A stretch of 64,000 bases of DNA. Source: Methylococcaceae bacterium TMED69. Lineage in GTDB: Bacteria > Pseudomonadota > Gammaproteobacteria > Ga0077536. The stretch covers positions 7,021 to 71,020 of the forward strand of contig NHDW01000009.1 of the NCBI GenBank assembly GCA_002170535.1. Reading direction: 5' to 3'. The position numbers and the translations under genes are program-made. Positions 46,294 to 54,291 of this stretch are shown here, one piece after another. The notes beneath the pieces were generated by a model. That model was not told the DNA's origin. It searched no databases and saw only the letters and a list, made by a program, of their open reading frames with translations. Position 1 is the stretch's first letter. Each line of letters begins with the position of its first letter.

Positions 46294-46845
46294 TCAATGG
46301 AATTTACTGAACATCATTTTTCTATAGTAACGTAATTCTGCTATGGATTCTCTTACATCATCTATAGCTCTGTGAGAGCCTTTTTTTTTAAATTTTGGCA
46401 CTTCAGGATTCCACAGGCTTGCTAGAATCTTTAGACTACTTACATCAAGATTACGATAATGAAAATAACTGTGCAACTCTGGCATCCACCTTCTCAAAAA
46501 CTGACGGTCCTGACAAATACTGTTTCCACACATCGGAGAGACACCGGGCAGGCAGTGTTGCTCTAGAAACTGCAATACTTCGGATTCCACCCCTTTTGAA
46601 GAGTTAGCACTTTGAACTACCTTTTTATATAAACCTGATTTTTTATGCTGTTTAGTATTCCACGAATCCATGGATTCCATCAACTTTTCTGGTTGCCCAA
46701 TGACAAGATTCGGGCCCTCAACTATCTCGGAAAGATGATGATCTGTAATAGCTACTGCCACTTCTATAATCTGGTCTTGATCAGGATTTAAGCCAGTCAT
46801 TTCTAAGTCTATCCAAATCAAACTATCCGGTGATTTTCGTGTCAT
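46294..46845 (-). CDS. orn: Oligoribonuclease
   Basis: From ATG 46845, with AAGGGG 8 bases upstream, this is a 183-residue DEDDh exonuclease that degrades 2-5 nt RNAs. Residues LIWIDLEMTGLNPDQD carry the first Asp and Glu; CGNSICQDRQFL the second Asp; HRAIDDVRESIAELRYYR the last His and Asp. An ATG at 46863 would overlap recR by 4 but has no better site. Orn is a marker of beta- and gammaproteobacteria. It separates recR and nnr. Confidence 0.95.
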   Translation of the reverse strand: MTRKSPDSLIWIDLEMTGLNPDQDQIIEVAVAITDHHLSEIVEGPNLVIGQPEKLMESMDSWNTKQHKKSGLYKKVVQSANSSKGVESEVLQFLEQHCLPGVSPMCGNSICQDRQFLRRWMPELHSYFHYRNLDVSSLKILASLWNPEVPKFKKKGSHRAIDDVRESIAELRYYRKMMFSKFH

Positions 46846-46859
46846 TAAAGATCCCCTTC

Positions 46860-47456
46860 TCAATATTTCTGTCTTCCTCTGAAGGCATGCAATATGGTAG
46901 TACTATTAACATATTCTAATTCACCACCCGAGGGCACGCCATGCGCAATACGAGTTATCAAAATCGAATAACGTGCAGCTATTTCCTTGAGAAAAAATGC
47001 CGTTGCATCACCTTCCATTGTCATGCTTGTTGCAACAATCAACTCACTTACATTTCCACTGGATAATAGATCCTCTAACTGATCTAAACCCAAATCTTCC
47101 GCTAGTACGTTATCCAGTGGTGACAGTCGTCCAAAAAGAACAAAGTATAATCCATCATAGTCTGAGTTAGCCTCAATTGAATCAACATCCAATGGGCTTT
47201 CCACAACGCATATTTTTGAGCGATCTCTTCTAATATTGGAGCAAATCGAGCATATTTCTAACTCACTAAAGGTTCTACAATTTTTACAACGATCGATTTT
47301 CTCTAAGCATTGGGATAGTGCATCAATGAGAATCCTAGATTTAGTATGTCCTTTTTCAATCATGAAATAGGCTAGTCGTTGAGCCGACTTCGGCCCTATT
47401 CCAGGCAAAAACTGTAATGCGACTATGAGTTCATTTAAAAGTGGTGACGATCTCAT
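46860..47456 (-). CDS. recR: Recombination mediator RecR
   Basis: A 198-residue RecR for RecFOR gap repair. It has the helix-hairpin-helix LPGIGPKSAQRLAYFM (17-32), a C4 zinc finger with CKNCRTF and CSICSN, and a Toprim domain with CVVESPLDVDSIE, VLFGRLSPLDNV and ITRIAHGVPSGGELEYV. It lies 13 bases after dnaX. The small gene ybaB, which normally separates dnaX and recR, is absent. Confidence 0.96.
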   Translation of the reverse strand: MRSSPLLNELIVALQFLPGIGPKSAQRLAYFMIEKGHTKSRILIDALSQCLEKIDRCKNCRTFSELEICSICSNIRRDRSKICVVESPLDVDSIEANSDYDGLYFVLFGRLSPLDNVLAEDLGLDQLEDLLSSGNVSELIVATSMTMEGDATAFFLKEIAARYSILITRIAHGVPSGGELEYVNSTTILHAFRGRQKY

Positions 47457-47469
47457 CCAACACTTTCCT

Positions 47470-49080
47470 CTATGTTTCTTCCCTTAAATGGATGTCCTTG
47501 AGTTTTGCGTCAAACAAGTTCTGCAAATCTCGAACTTGAGGCTTGTTGAGCAATCTTTCTTTTTCTTTACTTGTATTCTCCTCCTTGGTAGCTGCTTTCT
47601 GATACGCAGGGGAGTCTACATCAGGAGTTGACTCTTCTAAACCAACCGCCACTTTAAAGGTCCCGCCAAAGACCTTATTTATTCTTTTTTCTATGGAATC
47701 GATATAAGGTTTTTTATTGAGATGCTGATGTTTGAGAGGAATTTTGAGTGAAATATTTTCATTTTTCAAATAGGTCATTTCTGCATTATTTACTAGCTCA
47801 CCGGGCAGGCCTCCTATGTCTAATCTCTCTACGATTTCTAACCAAGTTAGACATTGAATTGCTTGGGCTGAGGTAGAATCTTTTTTATTTATTTTTTTCT
47901 CATCATTTGATGACCCCATACCTTTGGAAGGTGTATCGCCAATAGAAGAATTAGAATATGAACTGCCAGCTTGAGTTTGAGAATTCGATTCGTTGTTAGC
48001 ATCAGACTTGAAGTTTAACAGACGTACTAACATGATTTCGAAAGCAACGTTATGTTCAACTGAATAGATAAGGTTTCGTTTTGAAAGCAAACAAATTTCA
48101 AAAAAAAGCTGGCAAAGCTCAGGGTTTATTTTTTTTGACAACATTATTATCTTATCCTCGTCTTGGGATAATTGGCTTGCGTCTTTAGTTACTTGAAAAA
48201 CAGCAATCTTTTTTAACAAGGATAGCATTTGGTCAAGCATCAACTCATAGTTAGGCGCTAACTCTGCCAAATCACGAATCAATTTGAAAACCTCAGCTTG
48301 ATTATTTTCAGCTATAAGTTCAAATATTTTTATGATAATTGTTTTATCAATAATCCCGAAAAGCTTAGAGACATCCGCCGTCTCTATGCTCCCGTCACTC
48401 AAAACGATTATTCTATCAAGCAGACTTAAAGCGTCTCGAGCACTGCCATCAGCGCTTTCCGCAATAATTTTTATTGCTTCTCTTGATGAAGCAATCCCTT
48501 CGCCCTCTAAAACCTGCTCAATATAATTAATCAAAAATTTATTTGAAATTTTTTTTAAATTTAATTTGAGGCAACGAGAGAGGACGGTAGCTGGGATCTT
48601 TTCATGGTCCGTTGTTGCTAACAAAAATTTCACGTGCTCTGGAGGCTCCTCTAGCGTTTTTAACAGAGCATTAAACGAATGTTTCGAAAACATGTGTATT
48701 TCATCGATCAAATATATCTTGAAACGACCTTGTGTCGGAGCATATTGCACGTTATCGAGGAGCTCTCTCGTTTCTTCGACTTTTGTTCGTGAAGCCGCGT
48801 CTACTTCAATCAAGTCAACCATATTGTTATTATCGATACCCTGGCAACTAAAGCATTTGCCACAGGGATTTGGGGTAACCCCTTTTTCACAATTAAGAGC
48901 TTTGGCAAATATTCTGGCCATGGTCGTTTTGCCAACACCTCTAGTCCCTGTGAAGAGATAGGCGTGATGGACACGCTCAGACGTCAATGCATTTCGGAGT
49001 AGAGAGACAGTTTCAGTCTGCCCCATAACTTCATCAAAATTTTTGGGACGCCATTTTCGCGCCAAGGCCTTGTAACCCAT
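47470..49080 (-). CDS. dnaX: DNA polymerase III subunits tau/gamma
   Basis: A 536-residue clamp-loader ATPase. Domain I-II (1-240) contains the P-loop FTGTRGVGKTTMARIF near 44-55, the zinc-binding CGKCFSC, Walker B IYLIDEIHMFS and SRC (sensor 1/arginine-finger region VLSRCLKLNL). Domain III runs to about 360. A linker rich in Ser, Asn, Gly and Lys (about 365-410) leads to the tau-specific C-terminal part. The linker contains A-runs at which slippage would yield a short gamma form (see the separate entry). The SRP RNA gene lies just upstream, as in many bacteria. Confidence 0.95.
   Translation of the reverse strand: MGYKALARKWRPKNFDEVMGQTETVSLLRNALTSERVHHAYLFTGTRGVGKTTMARIFAKALNCEKGVTPNPCGKCFSCQGIDNNNMVDLIEVDAASRTKVEETRELLDNVQYAPTQGRFKIYLIDEIHMFSKHSFNALLKTLEEPPEHVKFLLATTDHEKIPATVLSRCLKLNLKKISNKFLINYIEQVLEGEGIASSREAIKIIAESADGSARDALSLLDRIIVLSDGSIETADVSKLFGIIDKTIIIKIFELIAENNQAEVFKLIRDLAELAPNYELMLDQMLSLLKKIAVFQVTKDASQLSQDEDKIIMLSKKINPELCQLFFEICLLSKRNLIYSVEHNVAFEIMLVRLLNFKSDANNESNSQTQAGSSYSNSSIGDTPSKGMGSSNDEKKINKKDSTSAQAIQCLTWLEIVERLDIGGLPGELVNNAEMTYLKNENISLKIPLKHQHLNKKPYIDSIEKRINKVFGGTFKVAVGLEESTPDVDSPAYQKAATKEENTSKEKERLLNKPQVRDLQNLFDAKLKDIHLREET
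47881..47898 (-). promoter_or_regulatory. Candidate dnaX slippage site (A7 and A6 runs)
   Basis: On the coding (minus) strand codon 394 GAG is followed by seven A residues, then TAAAT and six more A. Reading shifted by -1 after the first run gives AAA AAA AAT AAA TAA, and by +1 gives AAA AAA TAA; both stop at once. A slipped product of about 397-399 residues would end just after domain III, like E. coli gamma (431). I see the sequence; the use of the site is inference. Confidence 0.45.
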
Positions 49081-49120
49081 TTTTTTCTCAATTTAAAAAC
49101 TAAAATACAAAAACAAGAAT

Positions 49121-49228
49121 GATAGCCGTTCGACTTGAATCATACCCAGCAATTCCAATACCGTTGCTCCTTTTCAGGCCTGGCGGGGTTTTCAGATTTC
49201 TGTCATAACTACGTGTTGAACGACTATC
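49121..49228 (-). ncRNA. ffs: Signal recognition particle RNA (4.5S RNA)
   Basis: Read on the minus strand, the ends GATAGTCGTTC and GAACGGCTATC pair over 11 positions with one G-U. The apex contains the SRP core CCAGGCCTGAAAAGGAGCA: the conserved asymmetric internal loop CAGG/AGCA encloses a CCT/AGG stem capped by a GAAA (GNRA) tetraloop, where E. coli has GGAA. The length of 108 bases is that of the small bacterial 4.5S type without Alu domain. It binds Ffh for co-translational membrane targeting. It lies 40 bases before dnaX on the same strand, a conserved order. Confidence 0.9.
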
Positions 49229-49346
49229 ATCTAAAATAGTAACATATTACTGTTAAGGTTCACCTATTAAATGACCTAGAAGATAAAGCTAGCTCAGGGT
49301 TTTATGTTATTATAAAATTTAAACAGTTAACTAAAAAAGGAGCGTC

Positions 49347-51422
49347 ATGGATTATAGAGTCTCTGTAGACACTGGGGGAACTTTCACAGATGTAGTAGTA
49401 ACCGATAGTGACGGAAACTTTACGGTAGGAAAAGCTCTCACTGACAAAAAAAGAGCTTTCAACAGTATTAATGCGGGGCTAACTGTAGCAGCCGAACAAC
49501 TCCGAACCACGACCGAAAAACTATTGTCGAAAACTAGTGTTTTTATTTATGGAACGACTAGAGCTACCAACGGAATTGTTGAGAGAAAGACAGCTAAAAC
49601 GGCCTTTTTAACAACCAGCGGATTTCCAGATATTTTGCTTTTGAAAGAGGGAGGAAAAACAGAACCGCATAATCTATCGATCCCTTATCCAGAGCCTTAT
49701 ATCCCTAGAGAATTAACATTCGAGATACCAGAAAGAATCAATGCCGAAGGCGGAATAGAACAAGAATTAGACGTGGGCTACACTACTAAGCTAGTTGAAG
49801 ACTTGCTGAAATCAGGCGTTGAGGCTATCGCTGTTTGCTTTTTGTGGTCCGTAGCAAATCCTGAGCATGAACTTAAAGTTGAGCAAATCATACGGTCAAT
49901 CAAAGCAGAATTACCTATTACACTGAGTCATCGCCTGAATCCAATTGTTCGCGAATACCGAAGGGCTTCCTCGGCTGCAATTGATGCGAGTCTCAAGCCC
50001 TTAATGCAATCCTACCTCCTTAACCTTCAAAGTGATTTGGCTGAGGCAGGATACCAAAACGATGTCCTTGTTAGCACCTCCTATGGCGGAGTCATGCACC
50101 TGACGGATATTGTTGAAAAACCAATTTTTTTAGTCAAATCTGGCCCCGCGATGGCACCAATCGCCGGTAAAGCCTATGTTAGCGCCGAAAATCTCGACGA
50201 CAATATTATTGTTTGTGACGCGGGCGGAACAACTTTTGACGTCAGCTTAGTGAGAGATGGCACAATTGAATTTTCGCGGGATACATGGCTTGGACCTAGA
50301 TGGATGGGAGATAATCTTGGAATGGCTTCCGTCGCTGTGCATAGCATTGGGGCAGGTGGCGGTTCAATTGCGTGGGTTGATTCAGGTGGACTGTTAAGGG
50401 TCGGGCCTCAATCAGCGGGTTCGGAACCTGGGCCAGCATGTTATGGATTAGGAGGAACAAGTCCAACAGTGACTGATGCAGCGGTTATGTTAGGTTATAT
50501 CGACCCAGCACATTTTCTCGGTGGAAGAATGGATCTTGATCAAAAAGCGGCTCACGATGCTATCGCTAAATTAGGCGAAGCTTTAGGACAAAGCGTAGAC
50601 AAAACTGCTTTTGCTATAATGGCGGTAGCTAATGAAAATATGATTGAAGCTATTAAAGAACTCACTATAAATGAAGGAATTAATCCTGCTGAATCAACCC
50701 TAGTTGCTGGAGGAGGGGCTGGGGGACTAGGAATTGTTCCAATAGCTAATGAACTAGGATGTAAAAAAATACTAGTTCCGAGAACAGCTGGAGCACTGAG
50801 CGCTTCTGGGATGCAATTTTCCGATATAATTACCGAAGCCGGCGCTAGCAAGCTGACCACAACTGACAATTTCGATTTTGAAGGCGTTAAAGAAGCTCTT
50901 AAAAAAATTGATAATGACTTAGGAGCCTTCAAAGAAAATTTGAATAATCGTGGCATCGAAGACACAGAGATTAGGTATTTCGTAGAAGCAAGATACAGAT
51001 TTCAAGTTTGGGAGCTAGAAATCGAATTGAAAAACGGAGAGTTTAATTCTGAGCTCGATGTAAAAGATTTGATAACGAAATTTCACCAAATGCACGAAAG
51101 AGTATTTGCAATCATCGATGAAGGGCAAACCGTTGAGTGTCTAAACTGGCGAGGACGTCTTATAGGAAAAGTTAAAGCACCATCCCTGGAACCATCCAGA
51201 ACCTCTGAGACGAAATCAAAAAAACATGACAGAGAAAAAGAGACTATTTTTGATGGCAAGAAAGTTAAAACCTCAATATTTAAAGGTGAAGTGCTATCTG
51301 TGGGTGATAAAATTTCAGGGCCAGCAGTCATCGAAGAACCAACGTCTACGCTCGTTGTTTATCCCGACTCTTCTGTGGTAGTCAGTGGAGGTGGTAGATA
51401 TATCATCAGCTTTAATTCGTAG
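49347..51422 (+). CDS. hyuA: Hydantoinase A / 5-oxoprolinase-type subunit (HyuA family)
   Basis: A 691-residue ASKHA-fold ATPase subunit. The N-terminus has the phosphate loop VDTGGTFTDVVV (6-17), then YGTTRATNGIVERK, SHRLNPIVREYRRASSAAID, the DAGGTTFDVSLV motif near residue 290, SIGAGGGSIAWVD and GPQSAGSEPGPACYG, with AGGAGGLG near 455. With a HyuB-type subunit it opens hydantoin or oxoproline-like rings at the cost of ATP. Here no hyuB follows; the convergent EamA gene overlaps its end by 11 bases. AAAGGAG precedes the ATG. Confidence 0.92.
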   Translation: MDYRVSVDTGGTFTDVVVTDSDGNFTVGKALTDKKRAFNSINAGLTVAAEQLRTTTEKLLSKTSVFIYGTTRATNGIVERKTAKTAFLTTSGFPDILLLKEGGKTEPHNLSIPYPEPYIPRELTFEIPERINAEGGIEQELDVGYTTKLVEDLLKSGVEAIAVCFLWSVANPEHELKVEQIIRSIKAELPITLSHRLNPIVREYRRASSAAIDASLKPLMQSYLLNLQSDLAEAGYQNDVLVSTSYGGVMHLTDIVEKPIFLVKSGPAMAPIAGKAYVSAENLDDNIIVCDAGGTTFDVSLVRDGTIEFSRDTWLGPRWMGDNLGMASVAVHSIGAGGGSIAWVDSGGLLRVGPQSAGSEPGPACYGLGGTSPTVTDAAVMLGYIDPAHFLGGRMDLDQKAAHDAIAKLGEALGQSVDKTAFAIMAVANENMIEAIKELTINEGINPAESTLVAGGGAGGLGIVPIANELGCKKILVPRTAGALSASGMQFSDIITEAGASKLTTTDNFDFEGVKEALKKIDNDLGAFKENLNNRGIEDTEIRYFVEARYRFQVWELEIELKNGEFNSELDVKDLITKFHQMHERVFAIIDEGQTVECLNWRGRLIGKVKAPSLEPSRTSETKSKKHDREKETIFDGKKVKTSIFKGEVLSVGDKISGPAVIEEPTSTLVVYPDSSVVVSGGGRYIISFNS

Positions 51423-52323
51423 CCCTATTAGCATTGCGAAACCAATTAACCCAAACGACTCCTAAAATAGTAAGGGATCCGCCAAACATAACCGTCTTGC
51501 TTAGATGCTCGTTAATCAAGACATATGACAGACCAGCTCCAAAAATAGGAACTAAATTTAGGTACATGGCCGCAGATGCAGTGCCCAACTCTTTTATACC
51601 TTCGTAATACCATAAAAACCCCAATCCCATAGCTAGGATACCTTGAATTAGAAGCACTACTAAAACATGTCGATTTGCCAACATAATCAATGAGTTTTCA
51701 ATGTTATGCGCCAAAAAAGGCATCAATAGAATCCCCCCGAACAGGCATGGGAAAGCAGTAACCCATATCGGTGGGTTTTTCTCCAAAAGTGGCTTCGCAA
51801 TGATAGAGTAAAATCCCCATCCAACTATAGCCACAAGAAATAACGTTTCCCCAATTCCAATTCCAGACTCCATAACTTCAACTAACTTACCCTCAGTGAT
51901 TACAAGCAAAACCCCAACAAAACTGATTAGAGAACCAACGAGCATGCCAGGCCGAATTGTTTTTCTGAAAAGTAAAAAGTCTAACCCCATCACAACTATT
52001 GGAATAGCTCCGTTAATCAGCGCGCCCTTAGTGGCCGTTGTAAATTCTAATCCAATAAACATCAGATAGTTGTGTACGACAAAGCCGCAAAAACCGAGAG
52101 TAATCAACTGATAGAAAATTTTTTTATTCAAGCTAAATTTTTCTGTGCGAGTTATTTTGGCAAGTATCACCAAAAAGATGAAAGCTGTTAAGACTCGCAC
52201 TACCACAATCGTCTCTGGCGCTTTGTACTGAGCTAACCAGACACCTACGGGATAAGAAGTCGCCCAGAACATTGCCATTAATGTCAATTTCAGGTGACTG
52301 ATAAGATTAGACTTTTGATTCAA
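51412..52323 (-). CDS. EamA/DMT-family transporter
   Basis: A 303-residue membrane protein with about ten hydrophobic segments in two five-segment EamA repeats (first around 10-140, second around 155-295). [19 protein letters not shown] near the start and [28 protein letters not shown] in the second half are typical DMT signatures. Substrates in this family are amino acids, metabolites or nucleotide sugars and cannot be told apart here. The end overlaps hyuA on the other strand; the start overlaps trxB by 17 bases. Confidence 0.9.
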   Translation of the reverse strand: MNQKSNLISHLKLTLMAMFWATSYPVGVWLAQYKAPETIVVVRVLTAFIFLVILAKITRTEKFSLNKKIFYQLITLGFCGFVVHNYLMFIGLEFTTATKGALINGAIPIVVMGLDFLLFRKTIRPGMLVGSLISFVGVLLVITEGKLVEVMESGIGIGETLFLVAIVGWGFYSIIAKPLLEKNPPIWVTAFPCLFGGILLMPFLAHNIENSLIMLANRHVLVVLLIQGILAMGLGFLWYYEGIKELGTASAAMYLNLVPIFGAGLSYVLINEHLSKTVMFGGSLTILGVVWVNWFRNANRATN

Positions 52324-53257
52324 AATATCGCTCTACATCTAAAGCAGCCATGCAACCCGTGCCTGCCGACGTAATCGCTTGCCGATATACAGAATCAGCC
52401 ACATCTCCAGCCGCAAAAACATTTTCTTTACTCGTTTGTGTTTGAAAGTGGCCGCCACCCTTATTTACAACAATATAGCCATCAACCATATCCAGTTGAT
52501 CAATAAAAAGTTTTGTATTAGGTTCATGGCCGATTGCAATAAACACACCATCCAATTGAATTTCTCTTACGCTTTGCTTCTTGTTATCCGTGACTTTTAT
52601 AGCCTTTACAACTTGATCATCGCCTAAAACCTCAACTAACTCAGTCTGCCAAAGGATTTCTATCTTTCCAGCTTCTTGTTTTGTGAGCAGTTTATTAACC
52701 AAGATTTTTTCCGCTCTTAATTTGTCTCGTCGATGAATAAGCAGCACTTTCGATGCTATATTCGATAAGTAGAGGGCCTCCTCTACCGCAGTATTTCCAC
52801 CGCCAACCACAGCCACCGTTAAGTCTTTAAAGAAAAATCCATCACAAGTTGCACAAGCAGAAACACCTTTACCCAAATATTTTTTCTCGGAATTAAGACC
52901 TAGATATTTAGCAGACGCACCAGTAGCTATAATCAAAGTCTCGCAGAAATAACTAGAATTTTCGCCCTCAAGATTTAAATTTTTATCTTCCAGATCAACT
53001 TTTATTACTGAATCATTTATGATTTTTGTTCCAAACCGTTCCGCATGATCTTTCATCCTTATCATCAGTTCGGGACCTTGGACACCCTTGTCGTCACCTG
53101 GCCAATTGTCTACATCGGTAGTAGTTGTCATCTGTCCGCCCACCTCAAGCCCAGTTATTAGTAAAGGCTCCAATGCGGCGCGAGCGGCGTAAACTGCCGC
53201 TGTGTAGCCAGCGGGCCCTGAGCCCAAAATAATCAATTTTTCTCTTTTATTTTTCAT
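52307..53257 (-). CDS. trxB: Thioredoxin-disulfide reductase
   Basis: From ATG 53257 it is a 316-residue flavoprotein reducing thioredoxin with NADPH. FAD loop [17 protein letters not shown] (9-25), the redox pair Cys135-Cys138 in ACATCDG, which falls at the same numbers as in E. coli and supports this start, the NADP loop [25 protein letters not shown] and the late FAD motif [15 protein letters not shown]. An ATG at 53299 would extend 14 residues. It overlaps the EamA gene and follows the TauD-type gene. Confidence 0.95.
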   Translation of the reverse strand: MKNKREKLIILGSGPAGYTAAVYAARAALEPLLITGLEVGGQMTTTTDVDNWPGDDKGVQGPELMIRMKDHAERFGTKIINDSVIKVDLEDKNLNLEGENSSYFCETLIIATGASAKYLGLNSEKKYLGKGVSACATCDGFFFKDLTVAVVGGGNTAVEEALYLSNIASKVLLIHRRDKLRAEKILVNKLLTKQEAGKIEILWQTELVEVLGDDQVVKAIKVTDNKKQSVREIQLDGVFIAIGHEPNTKLFIDQLDMVDGYIVVNKGGGHFQTQTSKENVFAAGDVADSVYRQAITSAGTGCMAALDVERYFESKV

Positions 53258-53282
53258 CTTTAAACCATTTTCCTTTTGTAAC

Positions 53283-54122
53283 CTATTTGGGAATTTCACT
53301 ACCTATCGTAACTCGCAAAAGAATTCTGTCGTAGCCATCGTATCCGCCCTCAGCTTTGTGGATTACCCGCCTATTGTCCCAAATGACCAAATAGCCTGCA
53401 TCCCAAGACAGTTTGAACTGATGTTCAGTCATAGTTATCTTTCTTATTAGATCATCAATTTTACAGCCAACAGACTCATTGTTGCTATCCAACAAATCCA
53501 CCGTGTAAACAGGATTTATAAATAATGACTTTTCACCGGTTTCAGTAATTGTTCTTATGAGCGGATGATAAACGTAGTCGTTCGCTTCATTCGAAACTCT
53601 GATCTTCATCGCTCGAGTAGAATCGTCATTGGAAAACAAACCGTCAGGCCCATAGGCTTTCGCGGCAGTATGCTTGGCGCGAATTTTTTTGAAAAAACCT
53701 CTTTCGTTGGGACTCATCCTGTCATACGCAGCGACACAGTCAGCAAAAGTCGTCTGCCCCCCAACAGGAGGAACTTTTTTCGCATGGAGAAAAGTATAGA
53801 TCGGAGGTGTTTTTTGAAAACTCCAATCAGAATGCCAATCACTCCCGAAAATGGGAGTCGTTTCTCTTGCGTCTCTTTTGACTTCAATGACATGTTTATA
53901 ATTATCAAGACATCCTAAATACGGATCATCGGCGAAAGGTCCAAACTTGGAGCCTAAATTTTCCAGGCCTGCTGGTTCAAGATTAATATCTCTTATCACA
54001 ACAAATTTATATTTACTTAAAGCCCGTTTTACCTCGGATACATGCTCGTCAACTACTGAACTAGCGACATCAAATCCGTCAATGTAACAACCAAAATTTG
54101 TATTTAATTCCTGTATAATCAA
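53283..54122 (-). CDS. TauD/TfdA-family Fe(II)/2-oxoglutarate dioxygenase
   Basis: A 279-residue alpha-ketoglutarate-dependent dioxygenase. The iron ligands are the His and Asp of SDWHSDWSF (near 97-100) and the distal His in [20 protein letters not shown], whose Arg binds 2-oxoglutarate. [26 protein letters not shown] at the start is typical. The start is TTG with AGGA 7 bases upstream. Family members hydroxylate sulfonates, carnitine precursors, herbicides and others; the substrate here is unknown. It is upstream of trxB and divergent from selD. Confidence 0.88.
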   Translation of the reverse strand: MIIQELNTNFGCYIDGFDVASSVVDEHVSEVKRALSKYKFVVIRDINLEPAGLENLGSKFGPFADDPYLGCLDNYKHVIEVKRDARETTPIFGSDWHSDWSFQKTPPIYTFLHAKKVPPVGGQTTFADCVAAYDRMSPNERGFFKKIRAKHTAAKAYGPDGLFSNDDSTRAMKIRVSNEANDYVYHPLIRTITETGEKSLFINPVYTVDLLDSNNESVGCKIDDLIRKITMTEHQFKLSWDAGYLVIWDNRRVIHKAEGGYDGYDRILLRVTIGSEIPK

Positions 54123-54276
54123 ATTAAAATCCTATTGTAAAATAATCGTTAAATTCTAACCCAAATCGTGTATAAGTATAAGGAAAATAATCTAGACAAA
54201 ATGGACAAAAAAAAATTTAATTTACATAAAATCAAATTTTCGGAAAGCTCATCTTATTAACCTTGTAATAAAAGTC

Positions 54277-54283
54277 AAAGGAG
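54277..54283 (+). promoter_or_regulatory. Shine-Dalgarno before a putative ATC start codon
   Basis: AAAGGAG stands 8 bases before an in-frame ATC at 54292. Between the in-frame stop at 54193 and ATG 54355 there is no ATG, GTG or TTG in this frame. An ATG at 54284 is out of frame and reaches a stop after six codons. Confidence 0.6.
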
Positions 54284-54291
54284 ATGTCAGT

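Noticed and set aside
49246-49265. Second LexA box (TACTGTTAAGGTTCACCT) between ffs and hyuA
   Set aside because: The left arm CTGT fits, but the right arm is ACCT instead of ACAG, so the palindrome fails.
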